A stretch of 64,000 bases of DNA from contig MU394058.1 of assembly GCA_022578605.1 (NCBI GenBank), positions 372,001 to 436,000 on the forward strand. Reading direction: 5' to 3'. Positions 33,084-46,200 of the stretch are shown in pieces. Position 1 is the stretch's first letter. Every line of letters begins with the position of its first letter. This stretch comes from Camillea tinctor. Taxonomy: Eukaryota; Ascomycota; Sordariomycetes; Xylariales; Xylariaceae. The notes below the pieces were generated by a model, which had not been told where the DNA came from, made no database searches, and saw only the letters and a list, made by a program, of their open reading frames with translations. Position numbers and translations under genes: made by a program.

Positions 33084-35361
33084 ATGGACCAAGCATGCCA
33101 GATTCTCGAGACGGCCCACCACATATATGCTCGCGCCAACGACACGAGTAGTACCACCGATCCCGAAACCCAGACGAGACCAGCCTCCTATAAAGCTATT
33201 GGTATAAGCTTAGCCGTCGCATCCGGCTGCTTCATCGGAACTTCGTTTGTCTTGAAGAAGGTCGGTCTGCTCAAAGCCAACGAGAAGTATCAAGAGGTGG
33301 CCGGAGAGGGCTATGGCTACCTCAAGAATGTCTACTGGTGGTCCGGCATGACCCTCATGATCGTCGGCGAGCTCTGCAACTTTGCCGCCTATGCCTTCAC
33401 CGATGCCATCCTGGTTACGTCCCTGGGTGCCCTGTCGGTTGTAATCACCACCGTGCTCTCCGCCATATTCTTGAAGGAGAGGTTGAGTTTGGTTGGCAAG
33501 GTCGCCTGTTTCCTCTGCGTCATCGGATCCGTCGTTATTGTCATGAATGCCCCTGAAGAATCCTCCGTCGCCAATATCCAGGAAATGCAACATTATGTTG
33601 TCACCCCGGGCTTCCTCACTTACGCTGGCGTTATCATCGCGGCTTGTATCTTTCTAGCTTTCTGGGCCGGTCCGCGGTATGGGAAGAAGAACATGTTCAC
33701 CTATATTTCCATCTGCAGTTGGATCGGTGGGTTGAGTGTCGTCGCCACCCAGGGTCTGGGCTCTGCTATTGTCGCGCAAGCCGGAGGCACCCCCCAGTTT
33801 AACCATTGGTTCCTCTACATCGTCCTGGTGTTCGTCATAGGAACACTCCTGACCGAGATCATATTTCTGAACGTAAGCTATCAGAGATGCCCATCGCTAA
33901 CGACCAGATTTCACATGCTAACTATCCACGCAGAAAGCATTGAACCTCTTCAATGCAGCTATGGTCACTCCGACTTACTACGTATACTTCACCAGCACCA
34001 CCATCATTACTTCCTCGGTGCTCTTTCAGGGGTTCAAGGGTACAGCGGTCGAGATCATCACAGTTGTCATGGGATTTCTCACCATTTGCGCCGGTGTGGT
34101 TCTACTCCAACTCTCCAAGTCAGCCAAGGATGTGCCGGATACTGCTGTGTTTACCGGAGATTTGGACCAGATCCATACCATTGCCGAACAAGAGCAGCCC
34201 GAGACGGAACCCAAAGCCGATGCCATTCGCGGTGCCGCTGCGATTGTGCGACGGTTTTCGAACGCGCGGCTGAAGATGGAGGAGGAGGAGTTCAGACGGC
34301 TACGTCAAGAAAAGGAAATGGAGCGACTTGCGACAGTTAGTGAAGACGGCCACGAGCAATTCGAATGGGATGGCTTGCGGCGCCGGAGAACCACCATAGG
34401 AAGCCAACGAAGCCGCCCCTTTACGTCGCCTAGTCCTGCTAACACGCCTGCACATCCACCATTAGGCCGCTCTCGCTTCATTACGGAAGAAGAACTAGAA
34501 GAGGAACGAAATCAACAAGCATCACCAGGTGTTCTCTCCAGCATTGCGGGCACCATCCGAACCCGCGCGCGTTCCGTTTTACTCCCAGGCCACCCCGAAT
34601 ATCCTCAGCAACATGGCCATGATCCTCATGCGACGATGCAAAGTCCGATGCACCCCGTCCAGTTGACCGATATTGCCGTTCCGACCCAGCACTTTCAAAG
34701 CGCAAATAGCCCATACGGATTCGGCTTACAGAAGACGGAATACGGCGGCGCTTTCAGTATTGCCTCCCGGAGTACCGACCGCCACATCCAGTTCAGCGAG
34801 GCACCGAAGCCAGGTGCTAGCACCACCTCGCTTGCTCCGCCCACGCCACCTCCTCACCAGGAACCTCCTTCAGCACGTCGGCAGTTTTCGTTTCAGAACG
34901 TTTTCCGCCGGCACCAAGCTGACAGAGAACAACAGGAGCGGGCTTTGCCCCCGTTGCCGAGCCCACCGTCGCGATCAGGAATGAGGTCGCGGGGATACTC
35001 GGATCGCCTCGTCGGGGGGAATAACGCTACAGAGGAGGAAAAGCTGGGCCTAGTGAAAGGTGACTCGCAATCGATGCCCGCCCTTCCGCGATACGAGACC
35101 TCCTCGGAGGAAGACTCCCCGGATGACGACCTATATGGGGACGACAAGCGAGCGCAGCGGTACGGCAGAGGAATCACGACATCCCCACCCAGGCAGGAGA
35201 GCCCAGACAAGGAGATAGCGGTAGCAGAGTACGAAGAGAGTCGCAAGCGATGGTACGAGAGCAGGGGTCGTAGAGACGACTCAGACCATGGCGACTCTCC
35301 TGCACGGCCGCCGGGCCGACGGCGAAGTCCACCCCGCGGCGGCGATGGGGCTTTTGTTTGA
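33084..35361 (+). CDS. NIPA-type magnesium transporter
   Basis: Two exons (33084..33872 and 33934..35361) give 738 aa. The 61-nt intron has a GTAAGC donor, a GCTAAC branch site and a GCAG acceptor. Residues about 35-365 form the multi-span DMT-superfamily/NIPA domain: AIGISLAVASGCFIGTSFVL, KNVYWWSGMTLMIVGELCNF, AYAFTDAILVTSLGALSVVI, FLKERLSLVGKVACFLCVIG, GTLLTEIIFLN joined to KALNLFNAAMVTPTYYVYFT. NIPA proteins are Mg2+ (and possibly other divalent cation) transporters of plasma or endosomal membranes. The C-terminal half (about 370-738) is a long, charged and probably disordered cytoplasmic tail rich in Pro, Ser, Arg and Glu, with possible regulatory sites. That tail is much longer than in animal NIPA proteins. 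The upstream TTG-initiated extension was rejected in favour of the first ATG. Confidence 0.93.
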
Positions 35362-36356
35362 AACGAAGGAAAAAATGATGATGAGAAATGAACAAAAAGA
35401 GAATTTTATTTTTTTGGACTAAAGTCGGGTTTGACTCTTCAGCATTCCGGTCGGGGTGGGGGTTTTCTTTTACTATGGCCTGGGTTTATTTTGCATGTAG
35501 TTCATTCATATTGGGCGCCTTGCTTTGTATAAATACTAGGGGTTTCATGATCGGGACACACACGCACATACACAGCTACACTTGACGCATTTTGTTTGTT
35601 TTTTCATGGAAAAAAGAAACCGGAAGAGAATGAGAGATAAGGGTTTTGTTTTCTCCCCGTCCCTACGCAAAGAGTAGCCCGGATGTTGACGGCGCATGTT
35701 AAAGGTTAAAAAAATGCCCAACTCGCTCTTGAATTCTGCTATAAAAGGGGGGACGTTGAAGAATGGACAGGCAAGGAAAGAAAAGGAAAGGAAAGGAAAG
35801 GGGCTATAAAGCATCACGGGTATTAAACAATCTGGGCGGATGGGCGGGTTGGTGATAAATGCGTGTACCACTAGAACAGATCCAATAGAGAGAGGGAGGA
35901 CAGATAGGGGGCTAAGCAACAATAAGAATAGCGATCACGGCGCGGTTTTATAGATTAGGCCTGGATGGAGATGTGGCAGGGCATGGCTAGTATGAAATCG
36001 AGATTTTTTTTTTGAGGTAGATTGGGATTGGGGTTGTGATTCTGATGTGAGGTTTGTCTAATATCATCTATAAGGGTTGCCTAGATATCTAAGTTACGGG
36101 TTTTTGGTGTCGGGGTTTTGGATCGTGTGTTGGGTGCTCGGTACGGAGCCGCTTTTCTCTCTCTTGCTCGCCTTTGTATTATATGGTAGAGTGATGTTTT
36201 GTATTTCTAGTGCCGCGATATAATAGGGCTGTAGTTGGGGGGGGGGGGGGTATGAAGGCTATCTGGTATATGTGTTAAGTCATTATATACTAGGTGCTTG
36301 GGAAATACGATGGTTAAGTAGGTTGATGAGGGAGGCTTTATGCAGGATAGATAGTA

Positions 36357-36378
36357 GTAGGTAGGTAGGTAGGTAGGA
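36357..36378. repeat. (TAGG)n tandem repeat
   Basis: Five consecutive GTAG units, a tandem form of the TAGGTA element seen dispersed through the spacers of this window. Confidence 0.85.
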
Positions 36379-38593
36379 ACCCCTTTACGTGTCCCCGGGT
36401 CCTGGTACTACGTGTCGTGCTCTCAGTCTGCAATTTTTTCCCTTCCTTTTTTATTTATTTATTTATTTGTAAAAAGAGAGGGTTGTACGTACCGAGGCCC
36501 ATGGGTTTACCCCTTCGCTGCCGGTGTAGTCGTCATCCAAGTCATCGTCTACCTACCTACCAACCACCCATATATGTAAATATCTTGCGAACCCCCAACG
36601 TCGTACGGCTTTGTACTTTTTTCTTCTAGTCGCACGGGACAGGTCTCCTACTGATTCTGGTTGCATAGCATACATGTATGAGATTTTCTTTTTCTTCAGT
36701 TCTTTGCGCAATAACGATAACCATCATAACTAGTATTTACTCTCTACTTTTATTTCAAACCCCCAACACGTTATAGGATATGCGTGTTTGGTGACCGAAA
36801 AAGGGTGTTTGTGTGCTGGAAACGTTTCGTTGATCCGCAGTGTGTGATTTGAGGTTTCATGAGGCTTCGTTCAGGTGGCTTGTCCCCTTTCCTTGCTTGA
36901 AGCTATATTATAGTTGTAAATCTAAGGTTACTTTGGGAAAATTTGTAGGTTGTTAATCTGGTTTCGTCGCTTGAAGATGCCATATGTAAAAACACATAAG
37001 GAACTTAGTCAGATGTATCGATCTCGTGGGTTATGGACCAAAGATTGCTTAAGTTGATATGTAGAAATAGTGGGATGAAAGTGCTCCGTTCGTTGTTTTT
37101 AAAGAGGAATAAAAAAAAGGAACTACTTGCTTGCTCTTTCTCCTTCATCTCGCGGGTTTACAATCTTTCTCTGGTGGTCACCTACCTATAACGAGTCCTT
37201 CAAGAAGGTCGATATCAAACCATAACGAATTCACATGTTTCTATCAAATTTACCGATCTATAGGCACTCTTCTAGAAAACACCCCACTACATAGCTACGA
37301 GATGACATCAGTGGAGAAATAGTCTCTCCCTTGCTTTAGATTTGACAGGCATTACTATATTTAAGCTACGCATTTCCACTATAAAGTTCCTCGGGAGGAA
37401 GCAACCTTATATTTACCTACCGTGGCCCTATCTACCTGTGCCAGTGTACCTATCTAGGTCTGTATTTGTATCTCTTACCAGGTTAGGCAAGTAGTACAAC
37501 ATGTTTAGGAGTGTAGGCTAGTGTGTTGCTGCCGAGAGGATCCGGAGCACAATTCCCAGGTGTGGACCGTCCATCTCTATTCTGATCCGTGAGACATTGT
37601 CTGACCAAAGCGTGGAGAACAAGGCGAATATAAGCGAGGTTAAAGCTGAAGACAAGGTAGGCGAAACACATGGTACGGTACAACATTACCATTCAGCCGT
37701 AGCCATTGATTGATAATGCCTACCTACTACTTAACCCAGGTTCAAGGTAGGTTATAGCCTTATGTAGTATATGTATGATATAAGCTGGAAGGGAAAATCA
37801 ATGCAATGTGATGTGTTGGGCTTAAAAAAGAAACATTCCTTCTTCCTTTTTCCCCTTTCCCATGGCAACTGTCGCCTAACTTCGATCCCTACCGCACTGC
37901 CACATGCACAACCTGAACCGAGTTTTCCCACACCAAGTTGTATGTAGATGACATCAAGGGTCGATAGATACTACTACGGAATAGACCGACATTACTTCTG
38001 TACACAGATAAGCTAGATACACAACCACAAGGTGTAGCGTATAGGTAGGTATCACTAGACATGCATACTTTCATTGACGTAGATTGTCTTGGTGTTTAGA
38101 TAGGGACACCCCCATTTTTATCCTCTATGTCTCCTCTCTCTCTCAACTAAACTTGTGGCTATATGCCGCTCTCTTCACCGCCATAAGCTTACGCCAGCAA
38201 AAGTCACGATAAATCAACCACAACTCATCAGGTGTAGAATTGGTTCGGATTCGGATTGTCCCTGAAAGGTATTCTTCATTCTGTCATAAAAGGATTAAAA
38301 AAAAGACGCCAATGCCCCCCCGTTCCTGAGCTTAGATTAGGTAGGTTGGGTTCGTAGCGTTCCCGCGTCCTCCGAAAGATACATAACAATAACCTACCTA
38401 CCTACTCCACACCATCCGAAGAATCCATGATGACTAACACGCGCCACGAGTCAGTAAGTTTTGAAGATATGTATTTCTATACCACTATGTGGGTAGTATA
38501 GCTTGATTTCTTCCTCCCTCTACCGAGGATCACCGGAAGAGAAAAAAAAAAAAAGCAATACCGAATTTCTACACCAATAAATTTCACTATATA

Positions 38594-38610
38594 TAGAGAG
38601 AGAGAGAGAG
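38594..38610. repeat. (AG)n microsatellite
   Basis: A run of about eight AG dinucleotides inside the long spacer, followed by an A-rich tract. Confidence 0.8.
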
Positions 38611-39325
38611 AAAAAAAGAAAAGAAAGCAATGAGGGTAATATTATTCCTCCCGTATTCGCAGTTTCCCCTCTAACCAGTTACGGTTTCGTTTTGCGACGA
38701 TTAAAGAGAAGGACGAGAAAGAAAAATAAAAAGAACAAAAAGAAAAGAAAAAAAGCCAAGCAGGCCTAGATTCGCTCTTGCTTAAGATTGGCATGACGGC
38801 CCATGTGGCCCATGTGGATATAGTATAGTATAGTATATACCAAGCTAAGCCCAAGATCAGCGAGACCACCGCGGTGACTGGTTGGGTTTAACGAGCGCGC
38901 GAGCTATCGGGCACATATTAGCAAAATTAGGATCAGAAAGTGGACAAGATAAGGTAGGTTATGTAGGTAGTAGGCTATGTGTGAAGTGTATGTATCCCAT
39001 GTGCATACTCGCACATCACATTGCTACGTAGAACTCATAAACTACAGATATGCTTATTTTATTCTTTAACACCTAGCCCACGCTTATCTCGTTGGTTGGA
39101 GGGAGGGGAGGGGGGCTCAAGGGTCTTTAGAATCCCATAGGTTATCTCACACGTTTTTTTTCTTCTTGTTCCGTAGGATTTTATACCTATCTATTTCCGC
39201 CAGAAAGGACAAAATCCCATAACCCATAGGTAAGGGTCCCCACCCATGACAGAGTAGCAGCGCATATGGATATGGTTCGATCTGCTAGTCTACCATACCG
39301 TGGGAAATAGCAACCGATGGAAGAG

Positions 39326-39356
<31 letters not shown>

Positions 39357-40583
39357 CAGGCAGGAAAGAATGTCATCATAGGGCTCACATCTTCCCTCCA
39401 TCATAGTAATAATAGAGAGAAGTAGGGAAACCTTACCTATATCAGTTCTGTTCTGATTCCCAGTGTAAGACACACAACTCAACTCCAGCAGTAGGTAAAG
39501 TGCGCGAGAATGGAAGTGAGAGTGGGGTGTAACGCGGGAAGCGCATATGAAGCCATCTTAAGGTTTCTCGTATCGCCCTTTAGGGTGACCCTAGCTCCGG
39601 CCGGGGGGCGTATTATAACGTAGTATAGTTTGCTATAGCATAGCATGTTAGCTTTTCTAGGCGAAGCTAAGCTATCTCAGACCAGCCTATTGGACCCTGT
39701 AAGGTAGGTATTGATGTAAGAGGGACCCTTTCTCAGCCGTCAGCGTATGAGTGAGACAGTGGGGGGGCGTGGTATGTAAGCGGTAGTACATTACCCAATG
39801 CGAGAGCCGTCAATGTTCAGCCATTCCTTCTGACTGGGGCGTGTTGGACAAGGATTAGAGAAGGGGACGTGCTTGAAGAAGAAAAGAAAGAAAGAAAAAA
39901 AAGTATGGGTTTGTGTGTTCCGGTGAGGGAGAACCGTAACGTAACTACATGCCCTATTCCACCGCGGGTGGTGGCGATGGCTCTACCCGGTTCATCGTAT
40001 TTCCCTAGGAAGACAAACTTTCGAAGGACAAGTCTTGTGTATCCAATACAACAAAACACAGAAAAAAGAATGAGGGAAAAAGTGAGAGACAAAATAGGGA
40101 AACCTCACCTCAGCAAAAGGCCTCAAGAGCCCCAAAGGAGGAAGGTCATCGGAGGGGGGCTTAGAGGCGCGCAACAATCACAACAATGGCGAAGGTCTGG
40201 AACGCCAAGGAAATCCTTAAAGCTTATCCCCATGTACGACCCTTTTCTCACCATGGTACATTACATAGGTTCTAAAGTCTTACACAGAGTGGTGCCCGTG
40301 GGTTTATCGTATTTTAAAAGGGGAGGGGGGTTTTATGATTAAGAGGCCCAATCCGGTTGGGCAAAGATAAATAAAATCGAAAATGGTCTCCTCAGCGGGT
40401 TGAGCGGTCAGCTATTTGGGACAAGATCCAAAGTTTTCACATATAACTATATATCGTTGGCTTCCCGGTGCTCCCGTCCCGGGCCTCTTATTCGTTTCTG
40501 GTTCTTTTATTCTTCTTTTCTTTGCTGCCTAGTCGAGTTTGGATTTGACTCCCTCCCCCTCCTCCTCTCTAACCGGTAGCATA

Positions 40584-42396
40584 ATGGGGGCTATACGGTA
40601 TACACCGGCGCCTTCGTCGGATACCTCGTCAAAGGATTCGGACGACCGCACGGAATGGGACGAGGAACAGAACGTCGGGCTCTACTCTAATACGGTTAAG
40701 CCCATGAAGGCCATCATGGGAGAGCAGTCGTGGGCTACTCAGGCCCTTCAGAGATTCAGCTACTACGGAAGAAGACATGACCTGCGGCGGGTTCTGGTAC
40801 TCCTAATCGTCATCGCTAGCGTGTTGATGGTCCTGTTCCAAGTGAGCCACCGCGAAATCTACAATTCCGCGCCTTCGAAGGAAACCGAGCACGAGGCCGA
40901 GCCAGCAGCGCCGCCCCTGGGCCAGTGCACGACGTGGCCGGTTGGTACGAACGCAAACGAGACATCGACATACAAGTTTAGACAGGTAGCGCGGAACAGC
41001 ACGCTCCAGAGTTTTGCACCTAGGGGCGGCTGGAAGAAGCCCGCCGGCATCAGCATCAAGGCGCTGATATTCTACGGGCGCCGGAGAACGGTGGACTTCC
41101 TCGACTGCTACCTGATGCAAAATCTCGTTGATAACGGCGGATACCTTGATGAGGTCTGGTTCATGATTCATACCGACAACCAGGACGACCTTGCGTACTT
41201 GGATCACCTCGTGTCGCAACGGGAACGGTATCGAATCGTGAACCCGGGTGAGTGCCAAGGCTCGAGTTACGGCTGCATTTGGGATCCCGTTACGGAGGAT
41301 GATACGATATATATTAAGATCGACGACGACATCGTGGGTTTTTTCTGTCTCTATGTTCTTAGTAGTTCCAGAAAACGGTATTCCGAGGAACGTGTGCACT
41401 CAGCTCTTTTTTACTAACCAAAACCTGTGTTTTTTTGGGTTATAACAGGTCTTTATTCATCCGGACACGATCCCCCAGTTGGTCCACACGCGAATCAAGG
41501 AGCCGTACCCCTACGCCGTGTCCGCCAACCTCGTTAACAGCCCGCTGACGGGGTACAAACACTACGAATCCGGCGCCATCCATCCCTTCCGGCCGGACCC
41601 CTACTCCTCGCCGCGGCACCGGGCGTCCGAGACCTGGCGCTCGTCGGAGAAGCAAGAATTTCCGCAGTCGCAGCTCCCGGATTACCTCGACGGTAACGTG
41701 TCTTCCGTTACGAAGGATGTGCTGGCTACGGAGGTTGATGGGACGCCACCATATGAGGGCCACCCGTGGCTTCTCCTAGAAGGATCTAAGTCAGGAAAGG
41801 ATAGTAGTCAAAGCCCGCTGCTTCAGACGCCCATGGGCATCAATCGGCTGCGTCTCGAGCGCGATGGCGACGCGGAGATGTACGGCGCGGCATGGCGATC
41901 GTGGATGATCGCATCACAGCAGCACTACTCGCTGCTACAGAACCTAGAGGACGATGCCATGTGGCGGTACCACTTTGGCAGTGCGATCGAGGGGTACCCG
42001 CGATCGGGACCTGAGACGCTGGCCGACGAGGTGGCGCTAAAGCACCTCGAACGCCTTGACCCGCACCGCCTGGGCCCAGGTTCCGAGCAGCTGCTCGACA
42101 CCGATTACGTGCGGTACAACCTCAACTTCGTGGCGCTATGGGGTCACGATATACGTGCCGCGCTACCCATCGCTGAGGATGACGAGCAGGACATCACCGT
42201 CACGATACCGAAGCGGCTGCAGAGACCGTTCATCATTGACACGCGCGCCGTTATTGCGCATCTGGGATTCAATCCCCAGCAGGACGGCGTTCGACAGACC
42301 GACTTGCTCGACCGCTACCGTGCGTTCGCGAACGAGATGATCTGCACGCCTGGGGACCGAAAGAGGCCGTTTGATGAGCGATGCCCTGGGTTCTAG
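40584..42396 (+). CDS. Type II membrane protein, glycosyltransferase-like
   Basis: Two exons (40584..41333 and 41449..42396) give 565 aa; the 115-nt intron starts GTGGGT and ends AACAG. A cytoplasmic tail (1-68) is followed by one hydrophobic anchor (about 69-87), then a lumenal domain, the topology of Golgi glycosyltransferases. The catalytic-type signature YIKIDDDI ends at about residue 250, exactly at the splice junction, and continues VFIHPDTIPQLVHTRI. The DDD motif preceded by beta-strand residues is typical of GT-A folds, where it binds the metal-nucleotide-sugar. Other conserved-looking blocks are KALIFYGRRRTVDFLDCYLM, DNGGYLDEVWFMIHTDNQDD, YAVSANLVNSPLTGYKHY and WRSWMIASQQHYSLLQNLE. 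I cannot name donor or acceptor. The ATG at 40584 was chosen because no in-frame ATG lies upstream. Confidence 0.82.
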
Positions 42397-43472
42397 TCGG
42401 AGGGGTTTGTTTTGTGTTGCGACCGACTATTGGAGCTGGTAGCAGGATTTCCCCGGTTGTGAACTGGGATTTACGATTTGACGCTACGAGATCTTTCGTT
42501 GAGCCCGAGCTGCACCGCTACCTCCCACCCTTGCTTTCTGCTACTACGACGCGGATACTGCCTATCGGTTACATGTAACGACATCAAGCTTCTTAGTTTC
42601 TTCTCGTCTGATATCTTGATGATCGGCATGGCGGCATTACCGAACAAGCGAGTTCTGCTAGAGTGGTATCGGAACGAGGGGAGGAGTAAGCAGACGAGGT
42701 CACAGTATTTACCAGAGTCATGGCTACCGAATAGATCGGCCGATGGACAGACGAGGCTTGATTCCGTACCATGAAGCGAGCCAGCATGAGTGTTTTTGTC
42801 CTTGCCTGTGCAATCACTCTAGTTCAAAAGAGAAGGGAGAGGAGCCGAGATATTCAACTTGAGGATCATCCGTCCGAGCTCCCAAGTCTCGTATCCAAGA
42901 AGACCCTGTATGCTACGTATATATGTATCTGCTTGTCATATTTGCATGACTTTGGCGTTTAGAGGGATAAGAGGGAAGTGGGAAACAGGTGCATTTTGGC
43001 TTTGCTAGCGAACGAGGAGACATGATATTGCTTTTAGGGGCATCTATAAAATCAGTGGCGTAATACCTACTTGGAGTTTCGAACAAAATTAATGAGATCA
43101 CTCAGTTTAAACACAACAAAAGGGGGACTCCTCGTGTCGTACTCGGTTTTTGAGTGATGTCGATTTCAATCTGGGACCCTTAAAGGGCTGATTATGTGAT
43201 GTTCGACGCACCCCTGAAGAACGCAAGGGATAAGTTGTCATGGTGTACTTGGTATTCAAGTGGCGGTAGTTGGGCAACGGCATTACGTATGGAGATATGT
43301 CAAGATATGAACTCCATGTTCACTCGCTCTGATGATGGTTGAGGTAGGATGAGTGCTAGCAATGAGATATGAAGTGAAGCGAAGTGAAGTGAGAGCATAT
43401 CGATGGTATGACACGGGCCAGTTTGGGTTGAATTGAGTTGGGCTAGTTGAGAGTTAAGGTTTGGATGTACCT

Positions 43473-43490
43473 TAGGTAGGTGCCTACCTA
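43473..43490. repeat. Inverted TAGGTAGG repeat
   Basis: A perfect 8-bp inverted repeat (TAGGTAGG / CCTACCTA) with a 2-nt gap, made from the same element dispersed across the window's spacers. Confidence 0.8.
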
Positions 43491-44664
43491 GGTAGTAACG
43501 TAATAGAAACGTCATCGTCGTAGATATTTCATCTTGGGTATTTCATTTTATCTAATCTCATCTTACCCGTGGATATTTATTTGACGTTCCCGGCTATCTG
43601 TGTGGTCAAGTAACACAATGCTAACCTTAGTTGCTTAGGTCAGGTTGGTTAAGTACTTGCCGAACTCCCTACATGCATACTGAACATTAGACAATGAATT
43701 TTATTTTTCTATTGCACACCATGCATATCTCTATATGCTTAATATTAAAACCACTAGGTTCGCCTACTTGGCAATTGAGCAACAATCAATAGCATATATG
43801 AGTTGTAAGCTAGATATGTCTTTTTCTTCTTCCGACAACGTCATTTCTCTATGGGTGCAGTTGCCGAGATCCGCAGATCTTTGGGGGTTAGTTAGTTTAC
43901 AAGAACTAACAAGTGAGGCAGCCCTCCTAATAATTCTGTATTTTTTCTTCTTTTTTTTTCTTTTTTCTCTTGCACATGAATATGCTATGGGATCAGCTAT
44001 CCTGCCCATTTCACCCATGCCGCAGAATTATTACCCAGAGCGGTTGTTTCAATGCCGGGTGGGCCATTTCATTGGAGGAACGGTCCAAACCTAATTTCAA
44101 GACCAGACACTAGTGTAGACCCCGAATACCTCCATGTATCTATAAAAGGGGGGGATGAGAGGAGATCTTAGGTAAGGTTTAACAGCAAGCATCCATGGAT
44201 GCATGTGGTGTCTACGGTAATACTTAGTACATAATATTCCGGACGGGGCTGCCTTTACTCGGTCCCCTTTATAATGATGAGGAGAGCATCGGCTCTGCTT
44301 TCTTTTATATTTCTCGTGAGACTTCAAGTGGTAGGGTTTGAAGTTGTGACCACCAGCGCATCATACATGTTTCTTGGCAAACGAACAATAATTTTAGAAG
44401 TACATGTAGTTCATGTTGAACGACCTTCTTAGTTAAGTAGCATCACAATTGGAAGCATACGTACGCAGGTGGTGGATGCAAGTTTAGTTAGTTGGGTAGA
44501 TATTGTGCTAAGTACCTATAATGGCAGGCGTCCACTTGAAATCCAACCATTCCACCTCCTAAGGATCAATAACAATAACCTAGTGACGATACTAGGCAAT
44601 ATAAGGCATTGAGCAGCATATAGGAATGACCAACTCGAAGCGATAATGGCACGTTACACCTTAT

Positions 44665-44690
44665 CTTATTTTATTTTATTTTATTTTATT
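44665..44690. repeat. (ATTTT)n pentanucleotide repeat
   Basis: About five copies of TATTT/ATTTT in the spacer upstream of the CFEM gene. Confidence 0.8.
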
Positions 44691-45431
44691 TCTCTCACTA
44701 GGTCGGTTAATTGGCAGTGTACGACTTACACTAATAAGGAAAAAGGAAGAAGAAGAAAACATTTACATATAACTTACAGGGGTGTTGGTTCCTCTGTTTC
44801 AACTAGTCCTCCTGCCATATCGGGGTATACAGTGGGTTTTCAGCTTTTCCCCCGTGCACAACATGTGATTGGCCCATTTGGTTCCGCGAGCTGTGAAACA
44901 GGAGAGAGAGAGAGAGAACTCAGCACACACACATACAGAAGCGAGCATGAAAATGCCAAGCAGATCAGAATTGCGGGATTGCGCTTGTACCTTCGACCAC
45001 TCAGCAGACTCGTCCTGGGGGGGTTCCTGGGGTTTGTAACCTACAACTAATAATCAAGGAGGGTCGAAGGAAGGTCATTCTCGGGCAATTAGTCCTGGCC
45101 CATCAGCACTTTATGTCGATCAAGGCCATATTCAAGTACTACATGATAGGTCGAACTGACTGACATTTCAAGGGATGTTGAATTGTATGTTACCTATAAA
45201 AGGTTGGGCATGTCACTCCGTGAAGCTTAAGGTAAAGCTTAGCTAGTTTATGCGTATAAGATACCCGAAATATATTTTCGATTCTATTTCTCTTGAAAGG
45301 GGGTTTTTTGATTCCCAATTTGTTTGCTGTGCAATACTTACACTCGTTACAACAAGACTTAACAATAAGAAGGAAAGGGAAAAAAAAAGAGAAGAAAAGA
45401 AAGGAACAAGACAAAACATCAATCAATCAAC

Positions 45432-46200
45432 ATGGCACCTCGGCATATCCTCCTCCTACCAGCCCTGGCGGCGATGGCCACGGCGCTCAACATCACCGAC
45501 TACGTGCCCTCGTGCGGGCCGACGTGTATCTTCGACGCGGTAGTGGACCACACGACCTGCGACGTGAGCGACAACTCGTGCATCTGCTCGGACGTGTACA
45601 CGGTGAAGCGCGACGGGGAGTCGTGCCTGCGGGACGCGTGCAGCGAGACCGACTACGGTACGTCACATTATCTCTCTCTCTCACCGGCCCTGCCCCCATT
45701 CCAGACTAAGGTACTAATGAAAGCGGTAAACAGGCAGCGTCATGCGCGGCTACGACCAGTTCTGCAAGGACATCCTCACCGCGCCCTCGACCTCCTCGCC
45801 GTCCTCCACCAGCGCGGGCTCGTCGTCCTCCACCGCCGCCGCTTCCACCATCGGCGGCGCCGGCCCAGCCGTGTCCGCGCACCCCTCGACCACGGACGCC
45901 GCGTCCCCCTCAGCATCCGCCTCCGGGGACTCGACCTCGGCCACCGAGGCCGCGTCCGCGTCTGCTACGGGCGGTGCCGCGCCCTCGAGCACGGCAGCCG
46001 GGTCGTCTAGCTCGGCCTCGGGCGCTTCGTCATCTTCTGCTTCTTCTGCGGGCAGCACCGCCACCTCGTCCTCCTCCTCCTCGTCCGCGACTTCGGGAGC
46101 GGCTAGCTCGGAGCCGACGGCCGATGCGGGTGTGCGCGCCGAGGCGGGTATGGCGGTTGGTCTGGGTGGGCTGCTGCTGGCTCTGGGGCTGGTTCTGTGA
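45432..46200 (+). CDS. CFEM-domain GPI-anchored cell-wall protein
   Basis: Two exons (45432..45657 and 45734..46200) give 230 aa; the 76-nt intron has a GTACGT donor. Residues 1-18 are a signal peptide. A CFEM domain (about 19-92) follows, with its cysteines in the expected order: YVPSCGPTCIFDAVVDHTTC, DVSDNSCICSDV, ESCLRDACSETDYG, then FCKDIL. CFEM proteins are fungal extracellular, membrane- or wall-bound proteins; some bind haem and some influence host interaction. The remainder is a Ser/Ala/Thr-rich, probably O-glycosylated stalk ending in a hydrophobic tail (GMAVGLGGLLLALGLVL) typical of a GPI-attachment signal. The Asp found in haem-binding CFEM proteins cannot be assigned with certainty; DVSDNSC is the place to check. 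Confidence 0.93.

Larger units (their letters stand above)
35362..40583. other. 5.2-kb gene-free, repeat-rich spacer
   Basis: This is the longest spacer in the window. It holds many simple repeats: GGAAA-type (about 35778-35801), poly-G (36238-36250), TAGG (36357-36378), GA (38594-38610) and AAAAG (39329-39355). TAGGTA/TACCTA elements recur around 36541-36561, 37729-37752, 38339-38404 and 38950-38975. No open frame of coding character was found. The last few hundred bases should include the promoter of the gene at 40584. Confidence 0.55.
42397..45431. other. 3-kb spacer
   Basis: No gene recognised. Notable items are an inverted TAGGTAGG repeat at 43473-43490, T-rich tracts (43940-43970) and an ATTTT pentanucleotide repeat (44665-44690). 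The final 50 bases before 45432 are A-rich, a typical fungal leader of the CFEM gene. Open frames up to 134 codons (for example 44646-45050) lack coding features. Confidence 0.55.

Noticed and set aside
39869..40342. Plus-strand open frame of 157 codons
   Set aside because: Lys/Arg/Pro-rich from A-rich tracts, with no domain, no splice support and no recognised similarity.
44646..45050. Plus-strand open frame of 134 codons
   Set aside because: It begins in an ATTTT repeat and crosses a GA repeat; composition does not look coding.
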